The notes beneath the pieces were generated by a model. The model did no database searches. It was not told the origin of the DNA and saw only the letters and a list, made by a program, of their open reading frames with translations. The position numbers were made by a program, and so were the translations under genes. A DNA stretch of 64,000 nt from Erythrophleum ivorense. Taxonomy: Eukaryota > Streptophyta > Magnoliopsida > Fabales > Fabaceae. The first letter of the stretch is position 1. Every line of letters starts with the position of its first letter. The stretch covers positions 20,907,823 to 20,971,822 of the forward strand of contig JAIUCV010000009.1 of assembly GCA_026724425.1 (NCBI GenBank). Reading direction: 5' to 3'. This document shows, one piece after another, positions 62,700 through 64,000 of the stretch.

Positions 62700-64000
62700 T
62701 GTAACACCATGAATTTCTAGCTCATCTCATGCTATCTCCATGTCTCATATCATGTAGTTCATGAAGAAGCAAGGAAAATGGCATTAAGATAATGAGTTTC
62801 TTTATGTTGCATAGCGTATGAATTTTTCATTCAGAGTCCCATGAATCATATGAACTCATTCAACTCATTCTCATATTTAATTATTCTAATGAAACTTAAA
62901 ACCATCCAAGGAAGTGGCCTAGAACTCGTGCAAGTGAAAGAAACACATAAAATTCCATAGTGTAGCCTCAGCCAGAATTGCATACTTTCTGTCACAAACT
63001 TTGAAAAATCATAATGAATTCTAGAAAAATAAAAATCATGCATTATTTACCATTCTAGAAATTTTAATAAGTCTAATTTATGCTAAAAATAGTTTCAAGT
63101 CATGAGACATCAAGTAGAAGACGTTTGACATTCGAAAAGCACTGAAGGTCTCAGTCATCTATGCTACTATCATAAATTTTGGAAATTCATAACTAATTCT
63201 ACAAAAATCCAAAGCATGAAAATTTGGTCAATCTAAGAAGCTACTGATATTAAATTTAAGGAAAAAAATATTTCCAGATCATGCCAAGTCCATTTAGAAA
63301 CTGAATTATGATGGAACAATACTAGACGTCAAGTGGCATTACTAGTACTAACATTAAAGTTTAAAAATTCATAACTCTCTGTTCAAACCTCCAAATAAGG
63401 TGATCTTGGTGGCCATAGAAAGCTTATAACGTTTAGTTTATGCTTGTAAAATTTCACAAGCATTGGACACCATTTGACTATTAGATAACACATAGCACAA
63501 AATCAACCATATGAATAGTACATGCCCTAAAACAGTAAAAAAATCCCAAATTTGAAAATTCATAATTAATTTTGTAGAGCTCTGATTTTTCTACACTTTA
63601 TCTTCCCAAAAATCTCTCTATGAGCTATACATGTCTACCAAATTTCATGGGAAGATTTATACATTTGGTCAATTTGTACCATAGGGTTCCAGTTTGATCA
63701 TTTTTATGGTCTCAACTAGCATCAAAGTGTCCAATTTTGCTTCCCAAGCTTGTGTGGCCACTTGAGCACGTGGGAATGCACCAAAATTACTTTCTAAACT
63801 TGTTTCAAAGGTGCATAAACCCAGATTGCTCAAACTCACTCATCCACCTCATGATATACATAAGGTTACACATGCTAGCTCTTATCATTTAATACCCAAA
63901 ATATGCTATCTCATACATTTGGCATCAAATTTCATTCATATATAATACATTTGGGTAATTGCATATGTTCACATGATTACATAACAATTTCATCACGGGA
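62700..64000 (-). mobile_element. A17: family A LTR, runs off the right edge
   Basis: In plus coordinates it starts TGTAACACCATGAATTTC at 62700 with flank AACTC (62695-62699). The distal modules and the GAGCACGTGGGAATGCACC block (about 63,762) are present. The minisatellite and promoter half should lie right of the window, followed by AACTC if it is a solo LTR. Confidence 0.8.

Noticed and set aside
1..64000. A previously undescribed gene system such as a biosynthetic cluster, defence island or virus
   Set aside because: No clustered host-type coding sequence is present. All protein similarity visible is to decayed Ty3/gypsy retrotransposons.

Overview
This window looks like repeat-filled intergenic DNA from a large, retrotransposon-rich plant nuclear genome, probably a dicot; I cannot name the species. 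It is AT-rich. I found no credible host gene, tRNA, rRNA or CRISPR array. Every recognisable protein segment is a decayed Ty3/gypsy retrotransposon piece, and most open frames are under 130 codons and fall inside repeats.

Almost all of the window can be read as one nested stack of LTR retrotransposons, worked out from element ends (TG...CA) and 5-bp target-site duplications (TSDs). Names A to E are mine. Layer 1 is element D, a chromovirus-like (Del/Tekay-type) gypsy element on the minus strand. Its gag/protease lie near 35.5-36.2 kb, RT/RNase H at 30.1-31.7 kb and integrase at 21.6-22.8 kb. Layer 2 is element E, an Athila-like gypsy element on the minus strand, inserted in the end of D integrase. 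Its LTR is at 20488-21584, followed by a tRNA-Asp-type primer site and gag pieces at 16.6-16.8 and 10.9 kb; the rest lies left of the window. Layers 3 and above are many copies of family A, a very long LTR (about 3.3-3.9 kb) present mostly as solo LTRs, plus two solo LTRs of a Tat/Athila-like family B (6592-9194 and 41398-43935) and one LTR-like element C (51214-57708).

Region by region: 1-2575 is the internal domain, and 2576-6290 the 5' LTR, of a larger family A element; 6291-10895 is LTR A2, hosting B1; 10943-16551 is A3, hosting A4; 17046-20385 is A5; 22813-30147 is A6, hosting A7; 31694-35544 is A8; 36.2-46.9 kb holds fragment A9 hit by A10 and A11 (A11 hosts B2 and ends in a 361-bp tandem duplication); 46.9-59.0 kb is A13, hosting A12 and C (C hosts A14); 59.0-64.0 kb is A15, fragment A16 and A17.

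Most family A LTRs share one plan in the transcribed direction: TGTAACATCC start, paired CTCCGTAAACG-type boxes, a TATA box about 0.6 kb in where it can be seen, purine-rich leader blocks, a ~31-bp minisatellite near the middle, and a distal kilobase of diverged repeated modules. The one copy with an internal domain has a tRNA-iMet-type primer site and no coding sequence that I could see, so the family may be non-autonomous (LARD-like). No gene system beyond transposable elements is supported.
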